Shown piece by piece: positions 19,924 through 28,607 of a stretch of DNA of 64,000 nt. Numbering within the stretch: position 1 is the stretch's first letter; each line of letters opens with the position of its first letter. The notes below the pieces were generated by a model, which saw only the letters and a list, made by a program, of their open reading frames with translations, ran no database searches and was not told the origin of the DNA. The DNA is taken from positions 1,135,189-1,199,188 of the forward strand of contig NZ_QMDV01000001.1 in assembly GCF_003284895.1 (NCBI RefSeq), read 5' to 3'. The stretch is from Pontibacter arcticus. GTDB taxonomy: Bacteria > Bacteroidota > Bacteroidia > Cytophagales > Hymenobacteraceae. The translations under genes and the position numbers were made by a program.

Positions 19924-20775
19924 TTAGAAAGTAACGCCCATCGCCATGCCCATGCGTCCGTTTGGCAACAGCGTTGGTGTAAAATAAGTAGTATTGAGTC
20001 CTTTGCCTTTGGTAAGTTTAGCATGAACCCAGTATGCCGTGTTCACGGAAAGTATACCTACGCCAGCACCGGCCAGCACATCCGAAAACCAGTGTTTGTT
20101 ATTGAGGATGCGCATGGCGCCCGTGGCGCTGGCAATGGTATAGCTGCCTACGCTTATCCAGGGGCTTTTGTGCCGGAATTCTTTATCAACGATAGTCGCA
20201 ATGGTAAACGCGTAAGCCGTATGGCCCGACGGAAAAGCATGGTCCTCGCCATTCGGTCGGTCGATATCGGTTAATACTTTGGTAGGCCACACAAACGCGG
20301 ATGCAAGCGCCCCGGAAGCGATCAGCAGTACTGTTTGGCGGCTGGTTTCGTGGCGGTTCTGGGATGAAAATAAGTTGAGGCCATACATATAGGCCAGCGG
20401 AATAAAAAGCAGGTAATCATCTGCTTTCGTACTGAATTCGGCAAAATTACTGTTCCGTGCATCCCGCAAATCAAAACTGCTGATAATGCCGTTGCCCTGC
20501 ATGGTATAAATGCCTGCCGTTATCAAGAACGCCGATGGAATAACGGCCCGTTTCAGGAATGCTTTATTGTCGCCTTCTACACGCTGCGCTTTTACAAAAG
20601 GCTTTTTCTGGCCGGGCAGTACCGTATCGGCAGGCGCAAGTATAATAGCTGAGTCTGTTCTGATAAGTTGAACAGAATCTTGGCTGATAACAGCAGGTTG
20701 GATTTGCGCAATAGCCGGGTTCAGAAAGAAACTCAGCCAGAGCAGTTGTATGGTAAAGAGTCGATGGATTTTCAA
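19924..20775 (-). CDS. PAP2-family membrane phosphatase
   Basis: Protein of 283 residues with a signal peptide and several membrane helices. The three phosphatase motifs are present: KVLTDIDRP (KxxxxxxRP), FPSGHTAYAF (PSGH) and NNKHWFSDVLAG (the catalytic His of motif three). Family members dephosphorylate phosphatidic acid, undecaprenyl diphosphate or other lipids; the substrate here is not evident. It lies between the DUF5686 gene and nuoD. Confidence 0.88.
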   Translation of the reverse strand: MKIHRLFTIQLLWLSFFLNPAIAQIQPAVISQDSVQLIRTDSAIILAPADTVLPGQKKPFVKAQRVEGDNKAFLKRAVIPSAFLITAGIYTMQGNGIISSFDLRDARNSNFAEFSTKADDYLLFIPLAYMYGLNLFSSQNRHETSRQTVLLIASGALASAFVWPTKVLTDIDRPNGEDHAFPSGHTAYAFTIATIVDKEFRHKSPWISVGSYTIASATGAMRILNNKHWFSDVLAGAGVGILSVNTAYWVHAKLTKGKGLNTTYFTPTLLPNGRMGMAMGVTF

Positions 20776-20907
20776 GGCGCTATACTTTCGTTAACAAAAC
20801 GGTTATGTGCTTTTAACGGAAAAGTAATAGGCAGAGATAACACGAACTGCAAGTATAAACGCAAGTATGATTTTCTGGTAAGCTAATCCCTGTTTGCAAC
20901 GTATAAC

Positions 20908-22113
20908 TTACCTGTCCAGTTCGCCCAGAACAATATCCACAGAGCCTACAATCGCAATTAAATCGGCTACCATACAGCCCTGGCTGATCTCGTGCAATAC
21001 GGATAAGTTGGAGAAACAAGGCGAGCGCCCGTGGCAACGGAACGGTACATCGGAACGGTCGGTGGTGCGGTAAAAAAAGCCGAGTTCGCCGCGTGGGGTT
21101 TCGCCCCGGAAGTATAATTCCTGAGAGCCGGTAGTGCGCAGCTTTTTAGGACAGGCCGCCTGCGGATCAAAATCGGGGGTACGTTTATAGTCGCCTTCGA
21201 GCTGGTCGAGGCACTGGCGGATGATCTTCACGGATTCGCGGCATTCGAGGGCGCGTACATAGTTGCGGTCCCAGCAATCGCCGGTAGTGCCTGCCAAACC
21301 CTGCCCAACCGGTACTTCAAAATCCAGTTCCGGATAAACGCTGTAACCATCAACTCGGCGCAGATCATACTTTAACCCGGAGCCACGCAGCATCGGGCCG
21401 GAACAACCGTAGTTTATCGCCACATCCAATGGTAAAACACCTACGTTGGCGGTACGGTCAATAAAAATGGTATTCTCGATCAGGATCGTATCCAGTTCAT
21501 CGAGCTTGGGCCCCAGGTAATCAATAAACTCACGGCAGCGTTTCTCAAAACCGACAGGCAAATCGTAGTATAAACCGCCTACCCAAATGTAATTGTACAG
21601 CATGCGTGCCCCGGAAACCCACTCCAGCAAACGTTGAATATGCTCCCTATCGCGGAGTAGCCACAGGAAAGGAGTGAAAGCACCAATATCGATGCCGTAC
21701 GTGCCGATAGCCACAAAATGTGAGGCAATGCGGTTTAGCTCAGCTACGAGCACCCGGATATACTCTACTCGCTTCGGAATCTGATCGGTAATGCCCAGCA
21801 GCTTTTCCACGCCCATGCACCAAACGTGTTCCGAGTTCATGGCGGCCAGGTAATCCATGCGGTCTACGTACGGGATGGTCTGGTTGTAGGCCATGTGCTC
21901 GGCGTGCTTCTCGAAACAGCGGTGCAGGTAGCCAATATGCGGCGCTACGTTCCGGATGATCTCTCCGTCGGTAACCACTTCCAGGCGCAGTACGCCGTGG
22001 GTGCTGGGGTGCTGCGGGCCCATGTTCACAATCATCTCGCCTGCTTTCAGGCCATCCAGGCTAAACTTGTTCGGCTCCGATTGCAGCAGGTAGTCTTTGT
22101 AGATCGTGGACAC
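20908..22113 (-). CDS. nuoD: NADH-quinone oxidoreductase subunit D
   Basis: Complex I subunit of 401 residues near the quinone site. Typical segments are [18 protein letters not shown] near the start and [16 protein letters not shown] near the end. Translation starts at GTG (22113). In most genomes it follows nuoC directly, but here about 2 kb with three plus-strand genes lies between them. An ATTACGAAT-type repeat lies just upstream of the start. No nuoE follows. Confidence 0.97.
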   Translation of the reverse strand: MSTIYKDYLLQSEPNKFSLDGLKAGEMIVNMGPQHPSTHGVLRLEVVTDGEIIRNVAPHIGYLHRCFEKHAEHMAYNQTIPYVDRMDYLAAMNSEHVWCMGVEKLLGITDQIPKRVEYIRVLVAELNRIASHFVAIGTYGIDIGAFTPFLWLLRDREHIQRLLEWVSGARMLYNYIWVGGLYYDLPVGFEKRCREFIDYLGPKLDELDTILIENTIFIDRTANVGVLPLDVAINYGCSGPMLRGSGLKYDLRRVDGYSVYPELDFEVPVGQGLAGTTGDCWDRNYVRALECRESVKIIRQCLDQLEGDYKRTPDFDPQAACPKKLRTTGSQELYFRGETPRGELGFFYRTTDRSDVPFRCHGRSPCFSNLSVLHEISQGCMVADLIAIVGSVDIVLGELDR

Positions 22114-22117
22114 GGGG

Positions 22118-22152
22118 ATTAATTACGAATTAATAATTACGAATTACGAATG
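22118..22152. repeat. ATTACGAAT-type intergenic repeat, copy 1
   Basis: Tandem units of AATTACGAATTA lie a few bases upstream of the nuoD start. Related copies are at 24705-24739 and 40827-40858. Confidence 0.7.
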
Positions 22153-22358
22153 AGGTGCAAAGTTCGGAAAAATTGGGGAGTTATACAGGGGTTTGTGCTT
22201 CTGGTTATACTTTAATAAATTATATGCTTTCAATAATATATAGTATATTCGGTAATCCAGTTGCTGTTACCTAGCTAGCGGTGGTTGACTAAACGTAATA
22301 AGTTTAGTATATCCGGTAGTAGTTATATAGAAGTTGTAAGTAATCGTAAGAAAGTAAA

Positions 22359-22814
22359 ATGACCTTCGATAAAATCTTTTTTGATTCATTTGACACATTT
22401 AAAGTGCTTCAAAACATGGATGTGTCAAAAGCCAGTCTTCAATATGTTAATACCCCAAAAAGCATTTGGCAAATCTTAAATCATTTAATAGTCTGGCAGG
22501 AATCCCAATTGAATAAATTAAAAGGATTAGACTCTACAGACATTGAAGAATTGGATACTTGGAAAACTGACCCTGTTGTTCGTGACCAAGGATTACTTCA
22601 GCAAATTATTAATACTTTCAATAATCAGATTGAACAGATAAAAAATGAAATTCAATCATTATCTATTGAAAGCAAGGACATAGAGAATAAGTTAAAAATA
22701 GTTCAAGACTTATCAGTTCATCTATCTTTTCACTTGGGAGAAATGATATTGCAACTGCGGCAGAATGGACATTATCCAATGCCGAGTGAAATGACAGAAT
22801 TTTTAGCTAGTTAA
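22359..22814 (+). CDS. DinB-like (YfiT/DinB superfamily) protein
   Basis: Four-helix-bundle protein of 151 residues. Histidines at usual metal-ligand positions are seen in QILNHLIVWQES and SVHLSFHLGEM. DinB-like proteins bind a divalent metal; many act as thiol transferases, but the substrate is unknown here. The gene is clearly more AT-rich than its neighbours and lacks the AAGTATA word found on both sides, and an attC-like palindrome follows its stop. Together this suggests recent acquisition. It lies opposite in strand between nuoC and nuoD. Confidence 0.75.
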   Translation: MTFDKIFFDSFDTFKVLQNMDVSKASLQYVNTPKSIWQILNHLIVWQESQLNKLKGLDSTDIEELDTWKTDPVVRDQGLLQQIINTFNNQIEQIKNEIQSLSIESKDIENKLKIVQDLSVHLSFHLGEMILQLRQNGHYPMPSEMTEFLAS

Positions 22815-22824
22815 AAACGGTTTC

Positions 22825-22890
22825 ACCTAACAAAGTTCAGCCCTTATGCTTGGCTACGCAAGCCCATCGGCTGCACGAGTAACGTTAAAG
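22825..22890 (+). other. attC-like imperfect palindrome after the DinB-like gene
   Basis: A 66-base imperfect palindrome begins ACCTAAC (fits RYYYAAC) and ends GTTAAAG (close to GTTRRRY; the last base does not fit). Inner arms are CAGCC (22838-22842) with GGCTG (22869-22873) and GCTTG (22848-22852) with CAAGC (22859-22863). The layout, one foreign-looking ORF followed by such a site, is that of an integron gene cassette. No integrase is in the window. Confidence 0.4.
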
Positions 22891-22908
22891 AATCTTTAAA
22901 AGTCTCAA

Positions 22909-23097
22909 ATGAAACCCCAATACCTGCTTATACTTTTTTTGCTGTTGGTAGCAGATATTTTCGCTTACACCGAAGTAACTGCGCTTATCCGGCAGCCTTC
23001 CGATGCTTCGGTTATACTTGGAGTGGCGCTGCTGGCTGTGCTTATACTTGTAAATTACATCACCATCCGATATTGCTTATCTAAACTTAACGCCTGA
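22909..23097 (+). CDS. Small two-helix membrane protein
   Basis: Protein of 62 residues with two hydrophobic helices (about 4-22 and 35-54) and a short basic end. I do not recognise a family. The ATG of the SPFH gene starts one base after its stop, so the two genes are very likely co-expressed, and it may assist the SPFH protein. It contains the AAGTATA/TATACTT word several times. Confidence 0.6.
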   Translation: MKPQYLLILFLLLVADIFAYTEVTALIRQPSDASVILGVALLAVLILVNYITIRYCLSKLNA

Positions 23098-23098
23098 T

Positions 23099-23899
23099 AT
23101 GAATAACCGATCTATTTTAAGCTGGAGCATCTCTTTTATACTTATAATCCTGTTCTCGATCACCGCCATGAAATCCTGTACCCGCATTGATGCAGGCCAC
23201 GAAGGTATTCTGGTTAAATTGTATGGCAGCGATAAAGGCGTGCAGGACGTGAGCCTTGTAACGGGCCGTGTGTGGTACAACCCGCTTACCGAAGACGTGT
23301 ACCAGTTTCCGACGTTCGTGCAGACGATAGATTATGCGCCGTTCACTGTTAATGCCAAAGACGGTTCGGTGTTTACCGTAGATCCTACTATTTCATTCAG
23401 GGTAATAGCAGGCCAGAGTCCGAAGATTTTTGCCAAGTACCGCAAAGAGATCGGCCAGATCACCGAAACAACGTTGTACAACTATACCCGCGACGCATTC
23501 CGGATCCAGTTTAACCAGTACAGCACCGACAGCATCATCTCTAACCGCCAGTCGTTTGAAGATAAAGTACAGATGGCTTTAGGCGATGCCCTTAAAAGAG
23601 AGGGGTTTGACCTGGAGCAGATGACCAGCGGCCTTCAGTACCCGGAAGTAATTGTACAGGCCGTAAACCTCAAAAACCAGGCAGTGCAGCAGGCCATGCA
23701 AGTAGAAAACGAACTGAAAGTAGCCGAAGCGCAGGCCCGCAAAAAAATAGTAGTAGCCGAAGCCGAAGCAAGAGCCAACGATCTGCGCCAGCGCACACTC
23801 ACGCCCTTACTTATTCAGCAGCAGTTTATCGAGAAATGGGATGGCAGCACGCCACTTTATGGTAACTCTCCGGTCTTATTCCGGAACGTAGAGAAGTAA
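23099..23899 (+). CDS. SPFH/prohibitin-family membrane protein
   Basis: Protein of 266 residues with one N-terminal membrane helix (about 7-24) and then an SPFH domain (about 28-200), followed by an Ala/Glu-rich coiled coil (VENELKVAEAQARKKIVVAE). Prohibitin-like proteins form membrane-bound ring assemblies and often work with membrane proteases; no protease gene is next to it. It follows the small membrane protein and ends just before a paired-hairpin repeat. Confidence 0.88.
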   Translation: MNNRSILSWSISFILIILFSITAMKSCTRIDAGHEGILVKLYGSDKGVQDVSLVTGRVWYNPLTEDVYQFPTFVQTIDYAPFTVNAKDGSVFTVDPTISFRVIAGQSPKIFAKYRKEIGQITETTLYNYTRDAFRIQFNQYSTDSIISNRQSFEDKVQMALGDALKREGFDLEQMTSGLQYPEVIVQAVNLKNQAVQQAMQVENELKVAEAQARKKIVVAEAEARANDLRQRTLTPLLIQQQFIEKWDGSTPLYGNSPVLFRNVEK

Positions 23900-24094
23900 A
23901 CCCCTCCCCAACCCTCCCCTAAAAACAAGGGAGGGTGATGTACTTACTACTTTATACTTCATCAAGTATAAATAAAGCTGATACTTTTAAAGCTCATACT
24001 TTATTAGCCCTAAAAAAGCACGAACTATATTGCTTATACTTAGCAGTAATAAAAACTCCCCGCCTTGGATAAGGAGGGGCTGGGGGTGGTTGGA
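23898..24094. repeat. Paired G/C-rich palindromic repeat (REP-like), copy a
   Basis: Two inverted hairpin modules, one near 23900-23940 (CCCTCCC...GGGAGGG) and one near 24055-24092 (CTCCCCGCCTT...AAGGAGGGG, then GGGGGTGGTT), frame an AT-rich centre carrying three AAGTATA/TATACTT words. It fills the space between the convergent SPFH and nuoC genes. Confidence 0.75.
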
Positions 24095-24102
24095 CCCGGT
24101 TG

Positions 24103-24699
24103 CTACTCCGGTTTCTCGCGCTTATCCGGGAATTGTTCGGCAGGCGGCTCTGTCAGGAAAACAGATTCGGATTTGAAGCCGTTGTGCTCGTTGTGGTTAT
24201 CATAGGGTACTTTGATGCCGTGGTAATAATCCTGCAGTTTGTAGTCTTTCCGTAGTGGGTGGCCTTCCCAATCGGCGGCGCAGAGGATGCGGCGCATATC
24301 CGGGTGGCCTTCGAAGTTAATGCCGACCAAGTCAAAAATTTCGCGCTCGTGCCAGTCGGCGGTGCGCCAGATGTGGCTGACGGTTGTCACTGTGGGCAGT
24401 AACCCATTTTCCGGATTGCGCGGCACCTGCACTTTCAGCATCAGGTGGTGGTTATACGGGATCGAATACAGGTTATAAGCAACTTCCATCGTGCCGGCTT
24501 CCGGGCCATTGTCTATTCCAGTCAGGCACGATAGAAAATCAAAGTATGTTTCTTCGTTATCATGCAGTTCCAGGCATACTTCGGCTAGCCTCTCCGGTTG
24601 CAAAACCAGGTAAGATTGCAGCGCATCAGCCTTCTCCGAAAGTATAACTCCGGTTCCGAAACGTGCTTCTATAAATTGCTTTAGCTCCTCGAACAACAC
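24103..24699 (-). CDS. nuoC: NADH-quinone oxidoreductase subunit C
   Basis: Peripheral-arm subunit of complex I, about 198 residues. The segments GWEGHPLRKDY and WHEREIFDLVGINFEGHP are typical. The frame is open to a TTG at 24723, but that stretch (residues LIRNY) is encoded by an ATTACGAAT-type repeat, so I prefer GTG at 24699 or the adjacent TTG at 24696 (LFEELKQFIEARFG). It follows nuoB with little spacing. Confidence 0.93.
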   Translation of the reverse strand: MLFEELKQFIEARFGTGVILSEKADALQSYLVLQPERLAEVCLELHDNEETYFDFLSCLTGIDNGPEAGTMEVAYNLYSIPYNHHLMLKVQVPRNPENGLLPTVTTVSHIWRTADWHEREIFDLVGINFEGHPDMRRILCAADWEGHPLRKDYKLQDYYHGIKVPYDNHNEHNGFKSESVFLTEPPAEQFPDKREKPE

Positions 24700-24704
24700 C
24701 TTTT

Positions 24705-24739
24705 TATAATTACGAATTAACAATTAAGAATTACGAATG
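24705..24739. repeat. ATTACGAAT-type repeat, copy 2, at the nuoB/nuoC junction
   Basis: Two units of AATTACGAAT with AATTAAC between them. The repeat covers the last codons and stop of nuoB (IRNS) and the space before the nuoC start. Confidence 0.7.
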
Positions 24740-25284
24740 TCTGCGGATGAAGCTACTATTTCAGCCACAGATGCGGGTTGCGTTCGCTTTGCCATAAGTT
24801 CCTGCACAGCGCGCGGAGCACGAATGGTTTCTTTCCGGATCACTTCCTGCAATTTCAGGAAACCACCGATCAGCGCTTCGGGTCGTGGCGGACAACCAGG
24901 CACATAAACATCAACAGGAATGATCCGGTCTACGCCTTTTACCACATGGTAACCGTGTTCCCAGTAGGGGCCGCCACAGTTAGAGCACGAGCCCATCGAG
25001 ATCACATAACGCGGCTCGGCCATCTGCTCGTACAACCTCCGGATGCGGTCGGCCATTTTAAAGGTAACGGTTCCGGCCACAATCATCACATCCGACTGGC
25101 GCGGCGAAGCTCTCGGGATTACTCCAAAACGGTCCAGGTCGTAGCCCGAACTGTACGCGCCCATCATCTCGATGGCACAGCAAGCCAGCCCAAAACCCAT
25201 CGGCCATAGCGCCGACAAACGTGCCCAGTTCAGCACATCATCCAGTTTTGTAATTACAACGCCGCCTTCTCCGGTTTTATCCAA
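24724..25284 (-). CDS. nuoB: NADH-quinone oxidoreductase subunit B
   Basis: Subunit of 186 residues that carries the N2 iron-sulfur cluster. Ligand cysteines are seen in [20 protein letters not shown] and [14 protein letters not shown]. The conserved core ends near residue 160; the last residues (ADIRNS) come from a dispersed intergenic repeat, so the native end may have been changed by repeat insertion. It is 107 bases after nuoA. Confidence 0.97.
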   Translation of the reverse strand: MDKTGEGGVVITKLDDVLNWARLSALWPMGFGLACCAIEMMGAYSSGYDLDRFGVIPRASPRQSDVMIVAGTVTFKMADRIRRLYEQMAEPRYVISMGSCSNCGGPYWEHGYHVVKGVDRIIPVDVYVPGCPPRPEALIGGFLKLQEVIRKETIRAPRAVQELMAKRTQPASVAEIVASSADIRNS

Positions 25285-25391
25285 GATAATTATAAATTAA
25301 AATTTATGAATAGAGACGCTTTATACTTGGTAAGATCAAAAATATCTAATCTTGCGTCCTTAGTCTTTTGTCTAATGTTCCTTTGTCAAAA

Positions 25392-25880
25392 CTAGCTTCG
25401 CTTCTGGTCCTGCTGCTGGTTAAACTTCTGGTATACTTCCAGTGGTATTTTAGAACGGCTTTTAGGTATAACAGGGTTCGGTTTTATCCAGTCGAGGTGG
25501 CCTTTTGCCCATGCATACGCCAATCCTAATACAAGTATGCCGATAAAAACAAACATCTCAGCCAACGCAAACCAGCCCCAAACGCCATTGGTAGCTTCAA
25601 TCAGATCGCGCCGCCCAAACACCACTGCCCACGGAAACAAAAACGCCAGCTCCACATCAAAAATAACGAAGATAAGGGCCACCACATAAAAACGCGGGTT
25701 AAACTGCACCCACGAGTTGCCAATCGGTTCTTCTCCGGATTCGTAAGTAGCCAGCTTTTCAGGATTAGGCCGGTGCGGGCGCAACAGTTTGGCCGTAAAC
25801 AAACCCACCACCACGAAAAGTGCGCCACCGATCAGGTAGAGCAATATAATTCCGAAATCCGATAGGTAGGTTTCCTGCAT
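25392..25880 (-). CDS. nuoA: NADH-quinone oxidoreductase subunit A
   Basis: Small membrane subunit of 162 residues with three helices. Typical segments are [43 protein letters not shown] and the C-terminal helix. The C-terminal tail after residue 130 is polar and Gln-rich, longer than in E. coli. It heads the nuoA-B-C run. Confidence 0.95.
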   Translation of the reverse strand: MQETYLSDFGIILLYLIGGALFVVVGLFTAKLLRPHRPNPEKLATYESGEEPIGNSWVQFNPRFYVVALIFVIFDVELAFLFPWAVVFGRRDLIEATNGVWGWFALAEMFVFIGILVLGLAYAWAKGHLDWIKPNPVIPKSRSKIPLEVYQKFNQQQDQKRS

Positions 25881-25898
25881 AGTTTAGCGCTGTTCATG

Positions 25899-25906
25899 CA
25901 AATTTA
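25899..25906 (-). promoter_or_regulatory. Candidate -7 element for nuoA
   Basis: On the minus strand TAAATTTG fits TAnnTTTG, 18 bases before the nuoA ATG. No clear -33 TTG is seen. Confidence 0.4.
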
Positions 25907-26022
25907 CTATAAAAATTAACCTGCTGCTAACGTGGCCTGTTTATACTTAGCAGCGAAGCAAGTATAAAAACTTTTACGAAACAGATCAGTTAATAAGTCA
26001 TACTTCATCAAACCAGAAAACC

Positions 26023-27438
26023 ATGCTGAACGGACGTGTAACTGCCCCTGAACTAACTACGCCGCATGGCTGGCTGAACACCGACCGTACCTGGCAGCTA
26101 AAAGATTTTAGAGGGAAAATTGTTTTACTTGATTTCTGGACGTTTGGCTGCATTAACTGCCAGCACATTATACCAGACCTTAAACAACTGGAGCAGGAAT
26201 TTGCGGATGTGTTGGTGGTAATTGGCGTGCACTCGGCTAAGTTTGATGCCGAAAAACAGAAAGACCCCATCAAGCAGGCCATCCGGAAATTTGGAGTCGA
26301 ACACCCGGTTGTAAACGATGCGGATTTCAGGCTATGGGACCAGTATGGCATTAAAGCCTGGCCAACAGTAGTGCTGATTAACCCGGAAGGCAAAGTAGTA
26401 GGGCAGCATGCCGGCGAAGGCGTGTACCAGACTGTACAACCGTACATCCAAAAAATGAAGGAAGAATTTGCTGCTACGCTAAACCATGAACCACTGCCTT
26501 TTCACGTGGAAAAACGCGAAGAGACTGCTTTATACTTTCCCTCTAAACTTACCCCAGATGAGGAAGGAAATTTATACTTGTCGGATAGCGGGCATAACCG
26601 CATCATCAAACTAAACCAACAAGGGCAGGTGCTGGAAGTGATAGGCTCCAGAAGGCAAGGCGCAGACAACGGAAGTTATACCGAAGCCAGCTTTTACGAA
26701 CCACACGGCCTGGCAATACTTGGTACTGTACTTTATGTTGCGGATGCCAAGAATAACATGATCCGGAAAGTGGACCTGGTGCAGCAACAGGTAAGTACGG
26801 TAGCCGGCACCGGCGAACTCGATTACTATTTCATGGAAGATAAGCTGGATGAGCCCGTTAACCCGAACAGTCCCTGGGATTTGCTGATTGCAGGAAACGA
26901 CATGTACATTGCCAGCGCCGGCAACCACCAGATTTTGCGCATGAACCTGGCCACTGAAAAAGTATACCGCTTTGCCGGAAACGGCCGGGAAGCCTTAGCA
27001 GATGGCCCGTTGCGTGAAGCCGCCTTTAACCAGCCCAGCGGACTTGCCCGTAATAATCAGGTACTGTATGTGGCAGATGCCGAAGCCAGCGCCATCCGGA
27101 CAATTAATACGGAAACAGGTATGGTGCTTACGCCGCTTGGCCGTGGGCTTTTTGATTTTGGCGATGTGGACGGGCACGTAGACGATGCGCTGCTACAGCA
27201 CTGCGTAGGCCTCGAAGTAATAGACAGCCACGTATACATCGCCGATACTTACAACGGTAAAATTAAAGTGCTGGATTTGCAACGCAACAAAGTTTATACT
27301 TTAGCTAGCGGCCTGAGCGAGCCAAACGAGGTCCTTTACCTGAACGGCAAACTTTGGGTAACCAGTACCAACAGCCACCAGCTTTTTAAAGTAGACCCAA
27401 CAACCGGCGAAAAGGAGGAAGTTATACTTCAGTTTTGA
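26023..27438 (+). CDS. Thioredoxin-like / NHL-repeat fusion protein (NHLRC2-like)
   Basis: Protein of 471 residues. Residues about 1-150 form a TlpA/thioredoxin fold with the CxxC motif WTFGCINCQHIIP. Residues about 165-470 form an NHL beta-propeller with repeated LYLSDSGHNRIIKL, LYVADAKNNMIRKV, LYVADAEASAIRTI and VYIADTYNGKIKVL. No signal peptide is present, so it is probably cytoplasmic. This domain order matches NHLRC2-type proteins found from bacteria to animals. Its substrate is unknown. It stands alone between nuoA (divergent) and a paired-hairpin repeat. Confidence 0.88.
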   Translation: MLNGRVTAPELTTPHGWLNTDRTWQLKDFRGKIVLLDFWTFGCINCQHIIPDLKQLEQEFADVLVVIGVHSAKFDAEKQKDPIKQAIRKFGVEHPVVNDADFRLWDQYGIKAWPTVVLINPEGKVVGQHAGEGVYQTVQPYIQKMKEEFAATLNHEPLPFHVEKREETALYFPSKLTPDEEGNLYLSDSGHNRIIKLNQQGQVLEVIGSRRQGADNGSYTEASFYEPHGLAILGTVLYVADAKNNMIRKVDLVQQQVSTVAGTGELDYYFMEDKLDEPVNPNSPWDLLIAGNDMYIASAGNHQILRMNLATEKVYRFAGNGREALADGPLREAAFNQPSGLARNNQVLYVADAEASAIRTINTETGMVLTPLGRGLFDFGDVDGHVDDALLQHCVGLEVIDSHVYIADTYNGKIKVLDLQRNKVYTLASGLSEPNEVLYLNGKLWVTSTNSHQLFKVDPTTGEKEEVILQF

Positions 27439-27491
27439 TGTTATTCTTTAAGAAACACCCTCCTGTAGCAGAAAACTGTTTAACACTGATG

Positions 27492-27602
27492 ACCTACCCC
27501 AAACCCTTGCGAGGAGGGGAATCAAAACTATTTTTTGTGATATAGTTCTTTGATTACTCATAGCAAACAATTCCCCTCCCTGGAGGGGTTAGGGGTGGGT
27601 AA
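27492..27602. repeat. Paired G/C-rich palindromic repeat (REP-like), copy b
   Basis: CCTACCCCAAACCC plus GAGGAGGGGAA at the left and TTCCCCTCCCTGGAGGGG plus TTAGGGGTGGGTAA at the right stand in inverse orientation around an AT-rich centre. It lies between convergent genes. Confidence 0.8.
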
Positions 27603-27617
27603 ACTCCGATCCAAAAA

Positions 27618-28250
27618 TTATACTTCGATTTGCGGCTGCCTTTCTATCAGGGAAATACGTAGCTTCTGGAAAAACTTTAGCGTAACCTGGAAAATCGGGC
27701 TCTGGATCAAGGTATAAAAGAAAGACGCAATAAATGCTGGTCCGCCTAAAGCATAGCCGATAGCCAAAACGATACATTCTGTTATAATTCGTGCCTGGCT
27801 AACGGATAATTTTGTACGCTCAGACACAGAAAGCATAAAGCCATCGCGCGGGCCTGCTCCAACGCCACCTGCCACATACATACCACCCGCTATACCGGCA
27901 ATAACCATCGTGCAACCCAGGTTAATATAATCCAGTGGGGTGTTGGTAGCCTTGGGTAAGAAATCAAGCCAGAGAAACAAATCAGTAAATGGGCCTATCA
28001 GGAGGGCATTCAGAAAAGTACCGATATTGATATACTTACGGTTCATGAACCACGACAGGCAAACAAATATCAAACCCACCAAAGTGCTCCAGGTGCCAAT
28101 TGTAAACCCGAATCTCTGAAAAAGGGCTACATTCAGTACTTCCCAGGGGTGCAGGCCCAGGTACTTAACCTGTACGGCAATAGCATTAGCCAGCCCGAAA
28201 AGCATTAAACCGGTAAAAAAGAAAGTATAGTTGATAAGTTTTTCGCGCAT
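27618..28250 (-). CDS. YczE/YyaS-family integral membrane protein
   Basis: About 210 residues with five or six membrane helices. The segment GGMYVAGGVGAGPRDGFML is typical of the YczE/YyaS/YitT-related family, whose role is not established. The reading frame extends to 28304, but I choose ATG 28250 (MREKLINYTFFFTG) because the extra 18 residues are hydrophilic and Cys-rich. No operon partner. Confidence 0.75.
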   Translation of the reverse strand: MREKLINYTFFFTGLMLFGLANAIAVQVKYLGLHPWEVLNVALFQRFGFTIGTWSTLVGLIFVCLSWFMNRKYINIGTFLNALLIGPFTDLFLWLDFLPKATNTPLDYINLGCTMVIAGIAGGMYVAGGVGAGPRDGFMLSVSERTKLSVSQARIITECIVLAIGYALGGPAFIASFFYTLIQSPIFQVTLKFFQKLRISLIERQPQIEV

Positions 28251-28607
28251 TCTGTTTCTGTCTGCTGCCAGTAAGTAAAAGTTTAAACAGCAAAAGCGAC
28301 GCAAGAACGCGAAATTTCAGCAAACCCACAGCAGCATTTTACAGATAAATATTAAACTGTGTTCGGGTTATACTTTTGTAAGTGAGTATGTTAGGCTTGG
28401 GAAGTCTCCTCTTGAATGGATTCCTGTAATTTACTTTATCATAAATGGATGTAGACTACAGTTGGATTCCGGTAATGTAATATAACCGTTTTGCGATATA
28501 TAGTTGTTCCATATGAGCCAAAACTGAAATTTAAAGTATAAGCAGCCCTCCATAATTAAATAAAGATTAATAGATATTTTGTTATATTGGGATGATATAA
28601 ACGATAG
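28251..28607. other. Divergent intergenic region
   Basis: AT-rich spacer between the YczE-like gene and the secreted unknown protein. It contains TACTTTTG at 28371-28378, a match to the -7 consensus TAnnTTTG but 230 bases from the next start, and one AAGTATAAGC word near 28530. I see no ORF or RNA structure. Confidence 0.4.
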
